64,000 bases of DNA from Mastigias papua (GCA_964019165.1 OZ025270.1:17700659-17764658), one strand, 5' to 3'; positions 12,682 through 24,160 are shown, counted from the first letter of the stretch. Numbers and translations are program-made. The notes: generated by a model not told the origin, from the letters alone.

Positions 12682-12845
12682 TTAATCGTTGGTTTAATCA
12701 AACGACGCACTGGTATAATCAGAAAATTATTAGGCCTATAGATCGTACTGCAAGTATCAAATGAAATGATTTAATAGTTGCACAGCTGTTAAAAGGAATT
12801 AACGTTCATCTGCCTTGAGATTCGCACTTTCTAGTTCACATCGAA

Positions 12846-15800
12846 ATGGGGATCAAGAGCAAAATTTGGATGCAAACTGGAAGTTGGAAGCTCACAGTTG
12901 ACTTCCTTATTTTTTGTGGACTGATCATGCATGCCGATAAACTCTTCAAAGGTTTATATTCTAAGTTAAATAGCAATATTAATTTACTGTATTGATAGTT
13001 ATCGGACATAACAAGGGCCTAGCGGTATTTTTTGGTTCTCCAGTCAGCAGATGCTTACTATTCACCTTTAAAAATACACGTTGCAAACCAAACATCGGGC
13101 CTGACATTGACTGATTTAGCCATGCTGCTAGAAACTGACATGATGGAAAATTAATATGAAAACTTGCAATGCCAATTATTTTAAGCAGTAGAACAAAGGC
13201 AGCTGATGGTATTTCATTTGTAAATATGCAACAATTACCCCTTGAATTCACTGAAATTCACCTATGTATAGTGCAAGTAATGATGAAATGATTTTATTTT
13301 GTTCGCCTTTAAAAGACTGATGAAAAAAGTACAAATTGATTTCAAGAATTCCATTAGATGTATGATAAAACACCAAAAGATATGTCTGCAAAATGTGTTT
13401 ATCTGTTTGTATCGATTGAAGCAAGAAACCATGTCACTAGGCTAAAGGGAAAACTGTTGTTGATATGATCCCTTTTTTATTGTGCCTGGAATAAAAGAGT
13501 CTTATGACACCACAGAAATGCTGCCTTTGAATACTTAAAGCAATGACACTTTGATAAGGTGATTTCACGCGTTTGTGTTTTGCCATGCTTTGCCTTGTAT
13601 TATCAATCAACGTGTTGTTAAATAACTAGTTGTTTTTCTCAGTTTTATTATAGTACAAGACAGTCCACAATTCCCAATAGGTTCTTACATGGCAGGCAGT
13701 TGTGTAAGTGTCCAGTGAACTTTCTGTTGCTGCCTAGAAGCACAGTTGAATTACCTTAATAGAAAAGAAAAGGCATTTTGCAGCAACACTGCGCCACATG
13801 CAAGCAATCTTGTGTCAACGTTGCTATTTAGGGGACAAATAGGTTTTCTTGTCAACCACTTCTCAAGGCCGAAAATATAGAATGGACTTTGCACTTATCG
13901 CTATATGAATTACGCAAAATGCCTCGATTCGTATTCCCTTAAAAATTTAATATCAGCCTTCCCTACATTTCTTCCTTAGTATTTTATAGTCATAATCAAG
14001 TTTTTTTTGAAGGGTTGTTCGTGAATGGTCAAGCACTAAGACAGGATAATGAAACGCCAGCATCAAGTCAGGTCACTGCTATCAAGAGTTTGTCAGTTGG
14101 TTTACATTGGGCTTATAATTATGGTGGTGATGGACCCTATACTGGACCATTTGCTACACAACATGTGACCTACAATGAACAGATAATTGGATTTAACAGC
14201 AAGTCAGACTCGAAAATTCAAGTACTTGCAAAGAGAATTGGCCAGAATGGTACCTTAACATTGCAATCACCAACACCTGCCCCATTTAATGGAAGAGTTG
14301 AAGTTATATCATCAAACAGTACATTGGTGATTCATCGTCTGCAATACAGTGATTCATCGTATCGATTTTTATCAACCATCAGCTTAAGCGTAGATCCTGG
14401 CGGTGGTGCAAGATCCTATGTGACTTTTTTGAAGCCAACCATCAACATAACCATATATGGTATGACGATTCATACGTAATAAGCTAAACATATGTTTTGC
14501 ATCTTTACATGATGTTTTCCATTTGCTCTAGGAATATTACAAATCCCTTCAACTCAATGCATCCTGCTGTCTGTACAAGTAAATTAGCTGTAATGAAAGG
14601 ATCTTTTGAATTTGATTTCTCCAGCAATTTATAATTGATAATTAAGTTCCTTCTCAAATTAAATTTTTTTTGACAAATGTTACAGTGAGATTGTTATATT
14701 GTCAATGAGTAGGTTTTTATCGTGTTATATAGTGGAAGCAATTCAACAGTATTTCCCAACAATTAAATTTTCCAATTATGAATTTTACCTACAACAAATT
14801 TCCTAGCAATGAACTTTTCCAACAATTAATTTTGCCAGCAATGAATTCTTACCAGTAATGAAATATGCCAGCAATGAACTTTTCCTACTGAATTTTACCT
14901 ACAATGAATTTGCCATCAATGAAATTTTCCAGCAACGAAATCTGCTAAGAATCATGCTTTCAAATAATTCGAGCAGTTACCATCTTCTACTTCGTCATGT
15001 AGCAACCCATTTACAACCATAAAATTGTCCAAAAATATGAAGCTAATACTCAGTAGAGCAGGAATATGATTGATAGTAACTAGGGTATAGAATCATGTTC
15101 CTTCAGTTTTACAAACTAGTCCCAACTGAACTGTGCATAATACCGGATAACTTGGCCGTGTAAATTGATACACAAATAGATTTAAATGTCACTAAGCTGG
15201 TATTCGTATGTCATAAGCCATTGCAGTAGCTGGCTTTCCCAATGAGAGGTTAGCAACAAATCCCTTTGCATTCAATACAGCTTTTATCACATACATCATA
15301 TCATAATGTTTAATAGGCACACCGGAGTTCATAAAACAGCCCCCAAGCATACTTGAAGTTAGCGAAGGGTCAAATTTAACACTGAGAGTTGACATGGATG
15401 GGAATCCTAAACCATCAGCTCATTTCAACTGGACTCATCTTCCAACGTCATCAACAACAATTGTTCCAAGTGCCCAGTTGCATCCATTTGTATACTCTTC
15501 AACATATTCATTAAACAATATTGATGGAAGTTATTGTGGCAGAATATTGCATACAACAATAAAAAATAGCATTGGATCACCAGCGACCAAAAACACGAAT
15601 GTTACTGTTTTGTGTAAGTTTATCCCTTAACTTTTACATCGTACGTATATTAGAAATTAATGGGCGAGTGGCCGATTGATTAGAGCTCCTGACTGTTTTG
15701 TGGTACATCGACAGTTCAAGGCGAACCTTTAAACCGTAGGCGGGATGCTTGCCGACTTTCCATCTAGCAGTAAATGTGTACCTGGTGGCAACACTGTGGA

Positions 15801-17923
15801 AGTTTAAATCGTCGAAGAAAGGAATTAACCATCCTACTTTGCTTTGCCGATGGCCCAGGTTATAGTGTCATCTTTAACAGGCACTCTCCAGTTTATGGGA
15901 CTAACCTTTACTTTTACATTGGAAGCTAATAGAATTCCTGTTCTTTGGCACTTTCCAGCAAGGGAGAAAGCGGTTCATGTATTGATTGCCGATAAATGAA
16001 CTCTGATGCTTTGTCTTGCCCACGTCACAACTAGTTTTTACTTCTTTATCATGACTGTAAGCCATACTTCATTTGAAACTCCATTTCCCAGTGAATTGTA
16101 TGCTTTCAACATCATTTCAAATGATGACGACAAGATCAGAAGGTGATGAAATAATCGAGTGATGGATGAAGCAATCAAACGATCAAGTGATCAAGTACTC
16201 TGACTATTGCCTCTTTGTCATAAGGGTCCTGTTAGCTTAGTATAATAAATCAATGTGGAGAAAGGACAATGGCTTAGAAAAATAAATAATTGATGTCCTA
16301 AGTAAGACAGAAGATCTTTCAACAATTAGTTCATTCCCATATGTCTGGTAAATTTCTATAATTACATTTTGGAATTTCCATTTCGCAGTGAATCTGGAGC
16401 ATAATTTTGATCTGAAAACTGGAAGACGTGCCGAGTTGAAATGTATCGAGGTAACTTGGGATAAAGTGGAATCTGGCGAATGCTTTGTCAAATATGATGT
16501 GGGATTCAAAAACGAATCAGGACATTATTTGTATAACAAAACTGGACATAATGTTGGAGCAATGACAGTTTGCAATTTGACAGCTTATACTAACGTCACT
16601 CATGTTGAACTGAGAGTCAGTTTCAGAGAGGAGTCAAAAAATGTAACAGCAGAAGTTTCAGAAATACCAGTTTTGCTTCCCACGACAGGTAAAACATGTA
16701 CACTGCAAATTGCGAGAGTCTAATTTCGTTATACAATGGATAAATTCTTTATGCTCCTGCTGCTTGATAATTGAAATTCCACCACTGACATGAAATTCTA
16801 AATCCTACTTGCATTCATTAAACGTCTTTTGCTTCAATTTGCACATCCTAGAGCATCGAAAATATGAAACAAGACTTAAGAATATTTGTTGAAAGTTGTT
16901 TATTACTTGTAAAAATGATAGGTTTTCGTCCTTCTTTCTGCGCTAACTTGAAATCGCCCAAAGGACGCGAGCAATCTTATTTGCTACGAGCCTACATGTC
17001 ACAGTAAGTCCCTAATTCATGTTTATTTCCAATCAGGTAAACCTCCTACATCAAGAAGTGTAAGCACGATGGCTCCAAAGCCACCAGATAAATCAACAAG
17101 ATCAGCCACATCAGGTATGAGAAGGCATCTAAAACTCTCTGTATACCAAGGCGAATGTCTGTAGTCCTACAGTTGAATTCTTAAGATAAGATTACTTTAA
17201 CTCTCCACTTTTAAAATAGTAAGACGGATATCAAATCACAATTTCTGCTGAGTTAAAGGTTTATCTCTTTGATTGGACACCTAACTGCAATTTTCTTCCA
17301 CCGAGGACACCTTCTTCTTTATACTAATGGGGCACGGCTGGATCAAAAGCCTTTACTGGATACTCTAGACCAGGGAGGGAAAATATCTTGCCTGTCACTA
17401 GCATTCTATAAACACTGCACTGCGGTGTTATGCACAGACAGATAGGCACTGCTTAAACAGTACACTGAAATGTATTGATTTCAAATTAAATATTTCCAAA
17501 TTAAACAATACAGACGATGGGCTTACTTAAAAATTTGAATTTCATGTGTGTCTCAACTTATGAACTTTATTAGAGCTCAAAAATCCAACACTGAAATCCA
17601 ACTTTTTGATTTACCGAGTGCTGCTTTCCTATAAACCGTTTTCTCATAGAAAAGCGTGTGTTGTTTAGAATACTGACTTGTGACATTGACAACAAAGAAG
17701 AGATCAGTCAAATAGCTATAGGTCAGATGATGGTAAATGAAGAAATCTTGTAACGCTAGTAGTATTAAAACATGATAGAAATTGATCAACAATGTTGGTT
17801 CATTACAATATGATCGAAATTCATCAAAAATGTCACTTCATTTTAGACCAAAATGCCAATTCTGGCATAATTGTCGGTGTTTCACTTGCATTTCTGATCT
17901 TGGACAACATTTTATCTCCTTAA
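12846..17923 (+). CDS. Gene C: Alr-like Ig/Fn3 surface protein with Ser/Thr/Pro stalk and short hydrophobic C-terminus
   Basis: Exons 12846-12951, 14013-14459, 15317-15613, 16389-16688, 17037-17114, 17847-17942 (stop 17921-17923); 434 aa. Residues 1-35 hold a hydrophobic leader (VDFLIFCGLIM). Residues 36-184 are a V-like domain without cysteine (IGQNGTLTLQS, SSNSTLVIHRLQY). Residues 185-283 are I-set-like (FNWTHL, single Cys in SYCGR). Residues 284-383 are Fn3-like (KCIEVTW, GECFVKY, TVCNL). Residues 384-409 are a stalk rich in S, T, P and K (KPPTSRS, APKPPDKST). The last exon encodes NSGIIVGVSLAFLIL and stops eight residues later. Its first residues align with the membrane exons of A and B, but no tail follows, so the product may be tail-less, GPI-anchored, or derived from a frameshifted membrane exon. 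Phases are 1/1 throughout. Confidence 0.8.
14745..14945. repeat. Degenerate minisatellite in gene C intron
   Basis: About ten diverged copies of a 17-20 bp motif near TTTTCCAGCAATGAA lie between the V-like and I-set-like exons. Confidence 0.6.
15661..15905 (+). mobile_element. tRNA-derived SINE in gene C intron
   Basis: The head resembles a tRNA gene: an A-box-like TGGCCGATTGATTAGAG near 15669 and a B-box-like CAGTTCAAGGCGAACC near 15712. A non-tRNA body follows (CCTGGTGGCAACACTGTGG). No proper acceptor stem or anticodon arm is visible, so this is not a functional tRNA. It lies between the I-set-like and Fn3-like exons. Confidence 0.55.
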
Positions 17924-18084
17924 TGTTGCAAATGATTCAAAGGTGAGTGATTACGTAATGTCATACGAACCTTTGTACTTTATTTTCTTTTGACCAATCA
18001 TCTACCAATTCATGTTTCTCTATAAATTACTATAATAAGTTGCAATACAATCTAATGGCCCTCATCGGCTTTCTCTCTCTAGAG

Positions 18085-18300
18085 AAATGATTAAAACCAC
18101 ATGGGCCACCAATTATCTCTATCAGAAAACGGATTCTCCTATCGCCCTGGATAAAAGTTGGAAGAAATGACTCAAATATCAAGACAGAATTACTGTTGTT
18201 GGCAAAGGCAGAATTTTAGCATTCAACTGTGTGATAATGAGTACGTTGATGACTATACTGAGTGCCTATACAAGTCCTGTAAAATTTACAAATTAATTTT
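18085..18300 (+). pseudogene. Degenerate terminal-exon relic behind gene C
   Basis: After a CT-rich tract and AGAG, the sequence aligns with the terminal exons behind D (33055-33281) and E (40768-40994): ATGATTAAA, TATCTCTATCAGAAA, CTGGATAAAAGTTGG. Here the frame meets TGA soon after SWKK and later drifts, so it is not coding at full length. It could still be a 3' untranslated exon. Confidence 0.6.
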
Positions 18301-18509
18301 TATCTAAATTTTCCGAGGAAAAAATCAATTTTTAGAACATACAAAAAGTTCGAGATTTCTGCTGCATTGGTTTACTAAAGTTTTTAAAGAGTTCATGCTT
18401 CGATGGTTTGGTCATAAAGACGTAACCTAACTAAATGTATTGATGATAATTATTTACACAATAAGATTGCCTTTTATAAGGCATATTGTTGAAATTAAAT
18501 ATGCCTATT

Positions 18510-18597
18510 GAGCAACTTTGGAACTGTTCTATTTGGAACCTTTCCGTATACATATGGATAGGCTTCCCTGGTTTTACATGATGTCTTGGAACTGTTC
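18510..18597. repeat. Dispersed repeat copy 1
   Basis: CTTTGGAACTGTTCTATTTG through TTACATGATGTCTTGGAACTG recurs at 34817-34893 upstream of gene E. No ORF conservation was seen. The flanking 18301-18509 and 18598-18939 hold nothing else I can name. Confidence 0.5.
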
Positions 18598-18939
18598 TGT
18601 GCAGAACCGTTTTTTTTCCATGCATTCATGTATGCACAGTTATAAATTTACAGTGGTCTACAAATGGTTTCTCCTTTCTTCATTTCTATATATGATTGAC
18701 GTAAATATTTCTTGGAGTTCACACGAAAACTTTTGGGTTCGGTTCGAAACGGAGGCCTACTTTTCAAGTGGATCCGTTTTGATACGGCTAGAAAGTTTTC
18801 TTTTTAAGACCAAGAGCTCTTAAAGCCTTACTGGAGACTGACTAGAGGCGTTCTTTCCAATCCAAGCAAATGTAAATATGGAAACCTAGATATTTATTAT
18901 TTTGAACCAATTATACCCTATCAGCATAAACATTTAGTT

Positions 18940-19690
18940 TTAAGCCCTCATTCCTTTCCTTAAGGATTTTACTTTTTGTTTAGTTGTACTCAGCTTTAAA
19001 TTTGTTTTCATAACATTCAAGGAACGCTTGTTGCCTTGTGACTACGTGCCCAATTGCCTAAGATCATTACTCATAGCCTCATTCATTTGGGTCATGTTGG
19101 GTGATCGGTGGCATGTACTTGTGTCATCAGCATACATGGAAACCCTGGAATTTTGGACAGCTTGTGAGATATATAACAAGGGACCAAGGCCAGACCCTTG
19201 TGGTAAATCTATCAGAAGGATCTGGAACTTACTTTTGGTAGCAGCTTTTTTAACCTATCCCTAATTTTCATCAGGTTCCACATGCCTTTGGTGACCCATC
19301 GATAGAACTTCTCTGAGAATACATTTCTCTCAGTGGGGTATGTTTCTCAATGCTAAGAAAAACAAGGTTGACCATTCATTGACCAAAATATCAATGTTGT
19401 CAGTTTGACTAACAACTTTTTCCCAGCAAATGCTTGCAACATCAAAGAGGAAAGACCCTTTCATTGAATTTCTTCATATTGTGAGTTTTGATCCCTTTAT
19501 GTCCTATGATAACTGCACCAATGAACTTTTTGATGCAGTAAAGCATAAAGTGATCACTCATCAAAACTTTGTAAACCCCTGACTTGAGAATGTTCCTAGA
19601 AGATATTGTAGCTACATGGTCCATGATGATAGCAGTATTATGTGTGACCCGAATTAACTCTTTGATGAACTGACTGAAACTGTAAACGTC
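18940..19690 (-). pseudogene. Fossil non-LTR retrotransposon (LINE), endonuclease end plus reverse transcriptase pieces
   Basis: Read on the reverse strand, 19690-19440 encodes the end of an AP-type endonuclease (SFSQFIKELIRV, then MDHVAT and LMSDHFMLYCIKKF). About 19340-19220 encodes a linker (WVTKGMWNLMKIRDRLKK). About 19210-19120 encodes reverse transcriptase motifs LPQGSGLGPLL and VSMYADDT. Frames are broken and the segment between the linker and LPQG is missing, so it is dead. The order and motifs fit the CR1/L2/Jockey-like group. The Ty3 element inserted at its 5' edge. Confidence 0.75.
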
Positions 19691-19694
19691 AGAC

Positions 19695-19821
19695 TGTTAT
19701 ATCTCGATATAAATCATCATGAGTTCCTAAGCTAACAACACAAAACTAAAACTGAACCGCATGCTCTCGAAAGTAGAGCGCATGCATTAATGTATAAGCT
19801 AATCTATAATAGTATATGATA
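19695..19821 (-). repeat. 3' LTR of the Ty3/gypsy element
   Basis: 127 bp, matching 23945-24071 base for base on reading. On the element strand it starts TATCATATAC, directly after the polypurine tract, and ends ATATAACA. Confidence 0.9.
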
Positions 19822-19904
19822 TCTCCTCCCTTCTAGTATAAAGTCCATTAATAATTATAAGATACCTGATAAGGAGGAGTTGGAGTTACACCTGAACTGA
19901 ACAG

Positions 19905-22900
19905 TTAACTAGCACCATATTTGACTAGTGGCGTCCTGATTCGTATCGGATAACGTCTCTCTGAATTTTCCTCATTTGATGTAGGTTGTGAGATCTCGGA
20001 TTCAGAATTGTCGTTTCCATCACTTGGTACAGCCTCTGTACTAGCAGTAGTTTCTGGAGGTTGATTAGTTGTTGGTACAATTGGCTCTTGAATTGATTCT
20101 GGTCTAACCTCTGGAAGGCTACTCGGTAATGAATTGTCTCCGACAAAACTTCGCATGTGCTCACAATGAACATATCTAACTCTACCTCCACAGCGAACTA
20201 AATATGTTAGAGGGCCTTTGATTGCAATAACGACTCCAGTAATCCAATTTGCTATTCCACCACGCATATTTCTAACCATTACTGTGTCACCTATCTGAAA
20301 TGTTCTCATCTTCACCCCTCTATCATGAAATTGTTTTTGCTTGTCCTGTGCTTCCCCCATTGACGTGGACATGTGCGGTTTCAGCAAACTGAACCGTGTA
20401 CGTAAAGCTCGTTTCATCATTAATTCTGCTGGACTCTGTCCAGTTGTTGAGTTGGGCGTGGTGCGATAGTTTAACAAGAAATTGGCTAAGCAGTGCTCTT
20501 CACTCAATTTGCTGTCTTCCAACATATGTTTAGTTAATCTTTGCTTCAAAGTTTGGACATACCGTTCAGCCTGGCCGTTTGTAGCTGCATGGTAAGGTGG
20601 TATTTTAAGGTGGCGTATACCATTTTTCTTCAAGAACTTACTGAATTCTTCAGAGACAAATTGACCCCCATTATCACTCACAAGGATTTCTGGTAATCCA
20701 TATCTGGCAAATAGTGAGCGCAAGCGATCAATGGTTTTCCCAGCTGTCATGGAATTCATGGAATACACTTCTAGCCACTTAGAATAACTGTCCACAACTA
20801 TCAAGTAGTAACGACCTTTCTTTTCCGCATAATCGATATGTATGCGCTCCCATGGTCTAGTTGAATATGACCAAGGGTGCAAAGGTGCCTTTGGGGGTTC
20901 TGGTTGTACCGCTTTGCATACAAGACAGCTAGAAATTAGACTTTCAATATCACTGTCTAATTTTGGCCACCACAGATAACTTCTGGCAAATGCTTTGGTA
21001 CGTGTAATACCTTGGTGCTCAAGATGCAATTCATTTAATAACTGTTTACGAAATCTAGGAGGAATAATAACCCTGGAACCCCATAAAATACAACCATTTT
21101 CAACAGAAAGTTCCAGCCGTCGGTAGTAATAGGGTTTCATATTGTCATCGCTACTTCTATCTGGCCATCCATTTAAGGTATAATCCAATACCCTAGAGAG
21201 TGTAGGATCCTTCTGTGTTGCCTCTCTTATCTCCTTACTGGAAATTGGTAAATCATCTACTGTTGTAACATGGAATATGCTCTGCTCTAACGACTGTGAT
21301 GGTTCATTGCATGGCAATCTAGACATTGCATCTGCATTGGAATGATCACTTCCTTTGCGGTGTTTGATTTCATAACGATAGGCCGACAATATAAGTGACC
21401 AGCGCTGCAACCGTGCTGCAGCTAAGGTTGGCACCCCAGTTTTCTTACCAAATATAGTCTGCAGTGGACGGTGATCTGTCAGCAGCGTGAATTCACGACC
21501 ATATAGATATTTGTGAAATTTCTTCACTCCAAATATCAGGCTCAGTGCCTCTTTCTCTAGCTGTGCATAACCCTTTTCTGCTTTGCTCAAGGTTCGTGAT
21601 GCAAAAGCTACTGGTCTCTCACTACCATCAGGCATAATATGTGAAATTATAGCCCCAACACCATAAGGAGATGCATCACAAGCTAGCTGTATTGGTTTCT
21701 TCACATCATAGTGCACTAGCAATTGATCACCACTTATTGCTTCCTTGCATTTATTAAAAGCAATGTCACATTCATCTGACCATTGAAAAGGGACATCTTT
21801 CTGCAAAAGACTATTGAGTGGGTGTAGTATGGATGAGAGGTCTTTAATGAACCGACCATAGTAATTTAATAATCCTAGCCATGCTCTCAATTCTGTAGCA
21901 TCTCTCGGCTGTGGTGCTTCATTTATTGCTTTCACTTTATCCTTTGTAGGATGTATGCCATCTTGATCTATACAGTAGCCTAAGTAGGTAATGGATGGCT
22001 TCAGGAATGCACATTTATTCTTCTTAATTTTGATTCCATGGACTTCCAGTCGCCGCAGTACTTCATTCAGGATAATCAGATGTTCCTCTCTAGAACTACT
22101 ACTGATAAGAATATCATCTATGAAACAACAGACTTTCTCCAGACCATTCAATATCTTATCCATTGTCTCTTGAAAAATGGCAGGTGCAGAAGCTACCCCA
22201 TAGTTTAAACGTTGATACTGATAAAGACCTCTGTGCGTATTGATGGTCAGGAGTGGCTTTGACTCATGAGATACCTCAAGTTGTAAGTAAGCAGTAGACA
22301 AATCCAATTTTGAGAAAAATGCTCCAGCTGCCAGTGATGCTAGCATGTCCTCCAAATTTGGTAGTGGATATTTGTCCACTTCCAAGGCTGGATTAAGGGA
22401 CACCTTGTAATCCCCACATAACCTCACAGTTCTATCAGCTTTGGGTACAACAACCACTGGTGAGGCCCACTCACTGTATGGCACTTTCTTTAGTATGCCA
22501 GCATGGACCTGTCTATCCAATTCCTGATCTACCATGGGTTTCACGGCATATGGCACAGGGCGTGCCTTAACAAAGACCGGCTTAGCACCATCTTTAAGCC
22601 TCAGTTCTGCCTTGTATCCTTCAATACATCCAGGTTCACCATCAAATAATTGTGTGTGCTGCTCAAGAATCTTATCTAGATCACTATTTGTAGTAACCTG
22701 TATGGAAAATATAGCAGACCAATCCAATTTTAGCTTCCTTAGCCAATTCCTTCCTAGAAGTGCAGGACGATTTCCTGCTATGACAACCAGTGGTAGCCTT
22801 GCTCGCTGTTCCTTATAGGTGGTATGGACATCAAGTTCACCCAATACCCTTAGTGTATCACCACTGTAAGATCTCAATTTCTTGGCTGTTGGATTTAACT

Positions 22901-23888
22901 GCATATGAGACAAATACTGCTTGTAAAAGCTCTCAGGTACCACTGAAACACTAGCCCCAGTATCAATTTCCATACTTAAAGGGCAGCCCTCAATAATGAG
23001 AGTATCTCTGATCTCTTGGCTCTTGTCAGTAACTGTGTAAATTCCATTTAATTCACTCTCTGATTCTGACACACTTTCATCACTCTCTTCTACATAATGT
23101 GTCTTCTTGAATCTAGTTTTGCATTTGCTTGCAATATGGCCTACAGTAGAACATTTATAGCATTCACTGTCCTTAAACCGGCATGACTTCTGATTATGCT
23201 TACCTCCACAACGCCAACAACGTCCAGCAGGTTTCATTTCCGGTTCCGCAATTTCATCTTTGTGAGATTTCGAGTAATATTTCTGGCTTGACTTATTCTT
23301 TGATGGAATCACTTTATTCACGGATGCCTCTGCACGATCAAGTAAAACACGGCCCGTTTGCAATTCAGTACAGTCTTTACGTGCTAATTCCATCGATCTG
23401 GCAATCTCTATAGCCTTTGTGAATGTCAAATCAGACTCTGTCAACAAACGTCGTCTGCAGGTTTCGCTTCTCAAGCCACAGACAAGGCGATCACGAAGAG
23501 CTTCATTCAAAAAATTGCCGAATTCACATGTACTAGCCAATTTTTTTAACATAACAATAAAATCTGACACAGATTCATTCTCTTGTTGATCCCTCTTGTA
23601 AAACCGATATCGTTCGGCAATCACTATAGGCCTAGGCGCGTAATGTGTGAGTAGGGTCTCCTTCAACTCAGTATACGTCTTGTCAACAGGCTTATCCGGC
23701 ATCAATAAATTCTTCAAAAGCCCATAAACGGACGATCCAATTACACTTAAAAATACAGCCTTTTTCTTACCATCTCCAGTGATATCGTTCGCCACCATAA
23801 ATTGCTCCAGGCGATCCAAATAACATTGAAAATCCTCCTTGCCATCGTACTGTTCAACCGTACCGATATAACTCGCCATAATAATCAA
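19905..23888 (-). CDS. Gag-Pol polyprotein of the Ty3/gypsy element
   Basis: One uninterrupted frame of 1327 aa carries all retrotransposon activities. Gag-type region about residues 10-190. Two zinc knuckles near 222-255 (CWRCGGKHNQKSC and CYKCSTVGHIASKC). Aspartic protease with DTGAS near 309. Reverse transcriptase with KLDLSTAYLQL and the catalytic FIDD near 588. RNase H with DASPYG near 737 and TDHRPL near 806. Integrase with an HHCC zinc finger (HLEHQG ... CLVCKA) and the D-D-E set (IDYAEKKG near 1019, SDNGGQF near 1072, NGQAERY near 1106). A GPY-like module follows (ITGVVIAIKGPLTYLV), then a Pro/Glu/Ser-rich end. Gag and Pol are fused without a frameshift, as in many K02A2.6-like elements. 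All catalytic residues are present. Confidence 0.95.
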   Translation of the reverse strand: MIIMASYIGTVEQYDGKEDFQCYLDRLEQFMVANDITGDGKKKAVFLSVIGSSVYGLLKNLLMPDKPVDKTYTELKETLLTHYAPRPIVIAERYRFYKRDQQENESVSDFIVMLKKLASTCEFGNFLNEALRDRLVCGLRSETCRRRLLTESDLTFTKAIEIARSMELARKDCTELQTGRVLLDRAEASVNKVIPSKNKSSQKYYSKSHKDEIAEPEMKPAGRCWRCGGKHNQKSCRFKDSECYKCSTVGHIASKCKTRFKKTHYVEESDESVSESESELNGIYTVTDKSQEIRDTLIIEGCPLSMEIDTGASVSVVPESFYKQYLSHMQLNPTAKKLRSYSGDTLRVLGELDVHTTYKEQRARLPLVVIAGNRPALLGRNWLRKLKLDWSAIFSIQVTTNSDLDKILEQHTQLFDGEPGCIEGYKAELRLKDGAKPVFVKARPVPYAVKPMVDQELDRQVHAGILKKVPYSEWASPVVVVPKADRTVRLCGDYKVSLNPALEVDKYPLPNLEDMLASLAAGAFFSKLDLSTAYLQLEVSHESKPLLTINTHRGLYQYQRLNYGVASAPAIFQETMDKILNGLEKVCCFIDDILISSSSREEHLIILNEVLRRLEVHGIKIKKNKCAFLKPSITYLGYCIDQDGIHPTKDKVKAINEAPQPRDATELRAWLGLLNYYGRFIKDLSSILHPLNSLLQKDVPFQWSDECDIAFNKCKEAISGDQLLVHYDVKKPIQLACDASPYGVGAIISHIMPDGSERPVAFASRTLSKAEKGYAQLEKEALSLIFGVKKFHKYLYGREFTLLTDHRPLQTIFGKKTGVPTLAAARLQRWSLILSAYRYEIKHRKGSDHSNADAMSRLPCNEPSQSLEQSIFHVTTVDDLPISSKEIREATQKDPTLSRVLDYTLNGWPDRSSDDNMKPYYYRRLELSVENGCILWGSRVIIPPRFRKQLLNELHLEHQGITRTKAFARSYLWWPKLDSDIESLISSCLVCKAVQPEPPKAPLHPWSYSTRPWERIHIDYAEKKGRYYLIVVDSYSKWLEVYSMNSMTAGKTIDRLRSLFARYGLPEILVSDNGGQFVSEEFSKFLKKNGIRHLKIPPYHAATNGQAERYVQTLKQRLTKHMLEDSKLSEEHCLANFLLNYRTTPNSTTGQSPAELMMKRALRTRFSLLKPHMSTSMGEAQDKQKQFHDRGVKMRTFQIGDTVMVRNMRGGIANWITGVVIAIKGPLTYLVRCGGRVRYVHCEHMRSFVGDNSLPSSLPEVRPESIQEPIVPTTNQPPETTASTEAVPSDGNDNSESEISQPTSNEENSERRYPIRIRTPLVKYGAS

Positions 23889-23944
23889 CCTTAAAAAGCA
23901 AAGGCGAAATGTGTTGCAGCAATGATCCTATTCTCGTCGCCAGA

Positions 23945-24071
23945 TGTTATATCTCGATATAAATCATCATGAGTTCCTAAGCTAACAACACAAAACTAAA
24001 ACTGAACCGCATGCTCTCGAAAGTAGAGCGCATGCATTAATGTATAAGCTAATCTATAATAGTATATGATA
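23945..24071 (-). repeat. 5' LTR of the Ty3/gypsy element
   Basis: 127-bp direct copy of 19695-19821. It should hold the element promoter and is followed on the element strand by the primer-binding-site candidate. Confidence 0.9.
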
Positions 24072-24087
24072 AGACATTTGCTGGTGC

Positions 24088-24160
24088 TCGAATATCGAAA
24101 GCAGAAATGCTTGTGTTCGAAAATCGAAAATGTTCACTCATTTCTTTGATCGAATGTCAC
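24088..24160 (+). promoter_or_regulatory. TCGAAT cluster upstream of gene D
   Basis: TCGAATATCGAAA, TTCGAAAATCGAAA and GATCGAATGTCACC lie 90-160 bp before the ATG at 24249. The block from TTGTGTTCGAA to the ATG is nearly shared with gene E. The Ty3 insertion ends only 17 bp upstream of the cluster. Confidence 0.45.

Larger units (their letters stand above)
19695..24071 (-). mobile_element. Complete Ty3/gypsy LTR retrotransposon
   Basis: Two LTRs of 127 bp (19695-19821 and 23945-24071), identical as far as I can read, bound one gag-pol frame. Flanking AGAC at 19691-19694 and 24072-24075 is the probable 4-bp target duplication. On the element strand TCTGGCGACGAGAATAGG follows the 5' LTR as a primer-binding-site candidate. 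A purine tract AGAAGGGAGGAGA directly precedes the 3' LTR. Identical LTRs and an unbroken ORF point to a recent insertion between genes C and D. Confidence 0.93.

Noticed and set aside
12022..12741. Long ORFs (239 and 197 codons) of Ile/Ser/Tyr/His repeats
   Set aside because: Pure consequence of the TATCA satellite, which is stop-free in several frames; no protein features.
12979..13251. Reverse-strand 90-codon ORF in gene C intron 1
   Set aside because: No homology to the family, no splice context and no recognisable motif.
15661..15735. tRNA gene
   Set aside because: A- and B-box-like motifs are present but the cloverleaf arms do not pair and the body continues as a SINE.
19925..23413. 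Additional ORFs inside the Ty3 element (20191-19925 reverse; 21991, 22534 and 23183 forward)
   Set aside because: Shadow frames of the gag-pol coding sequence.
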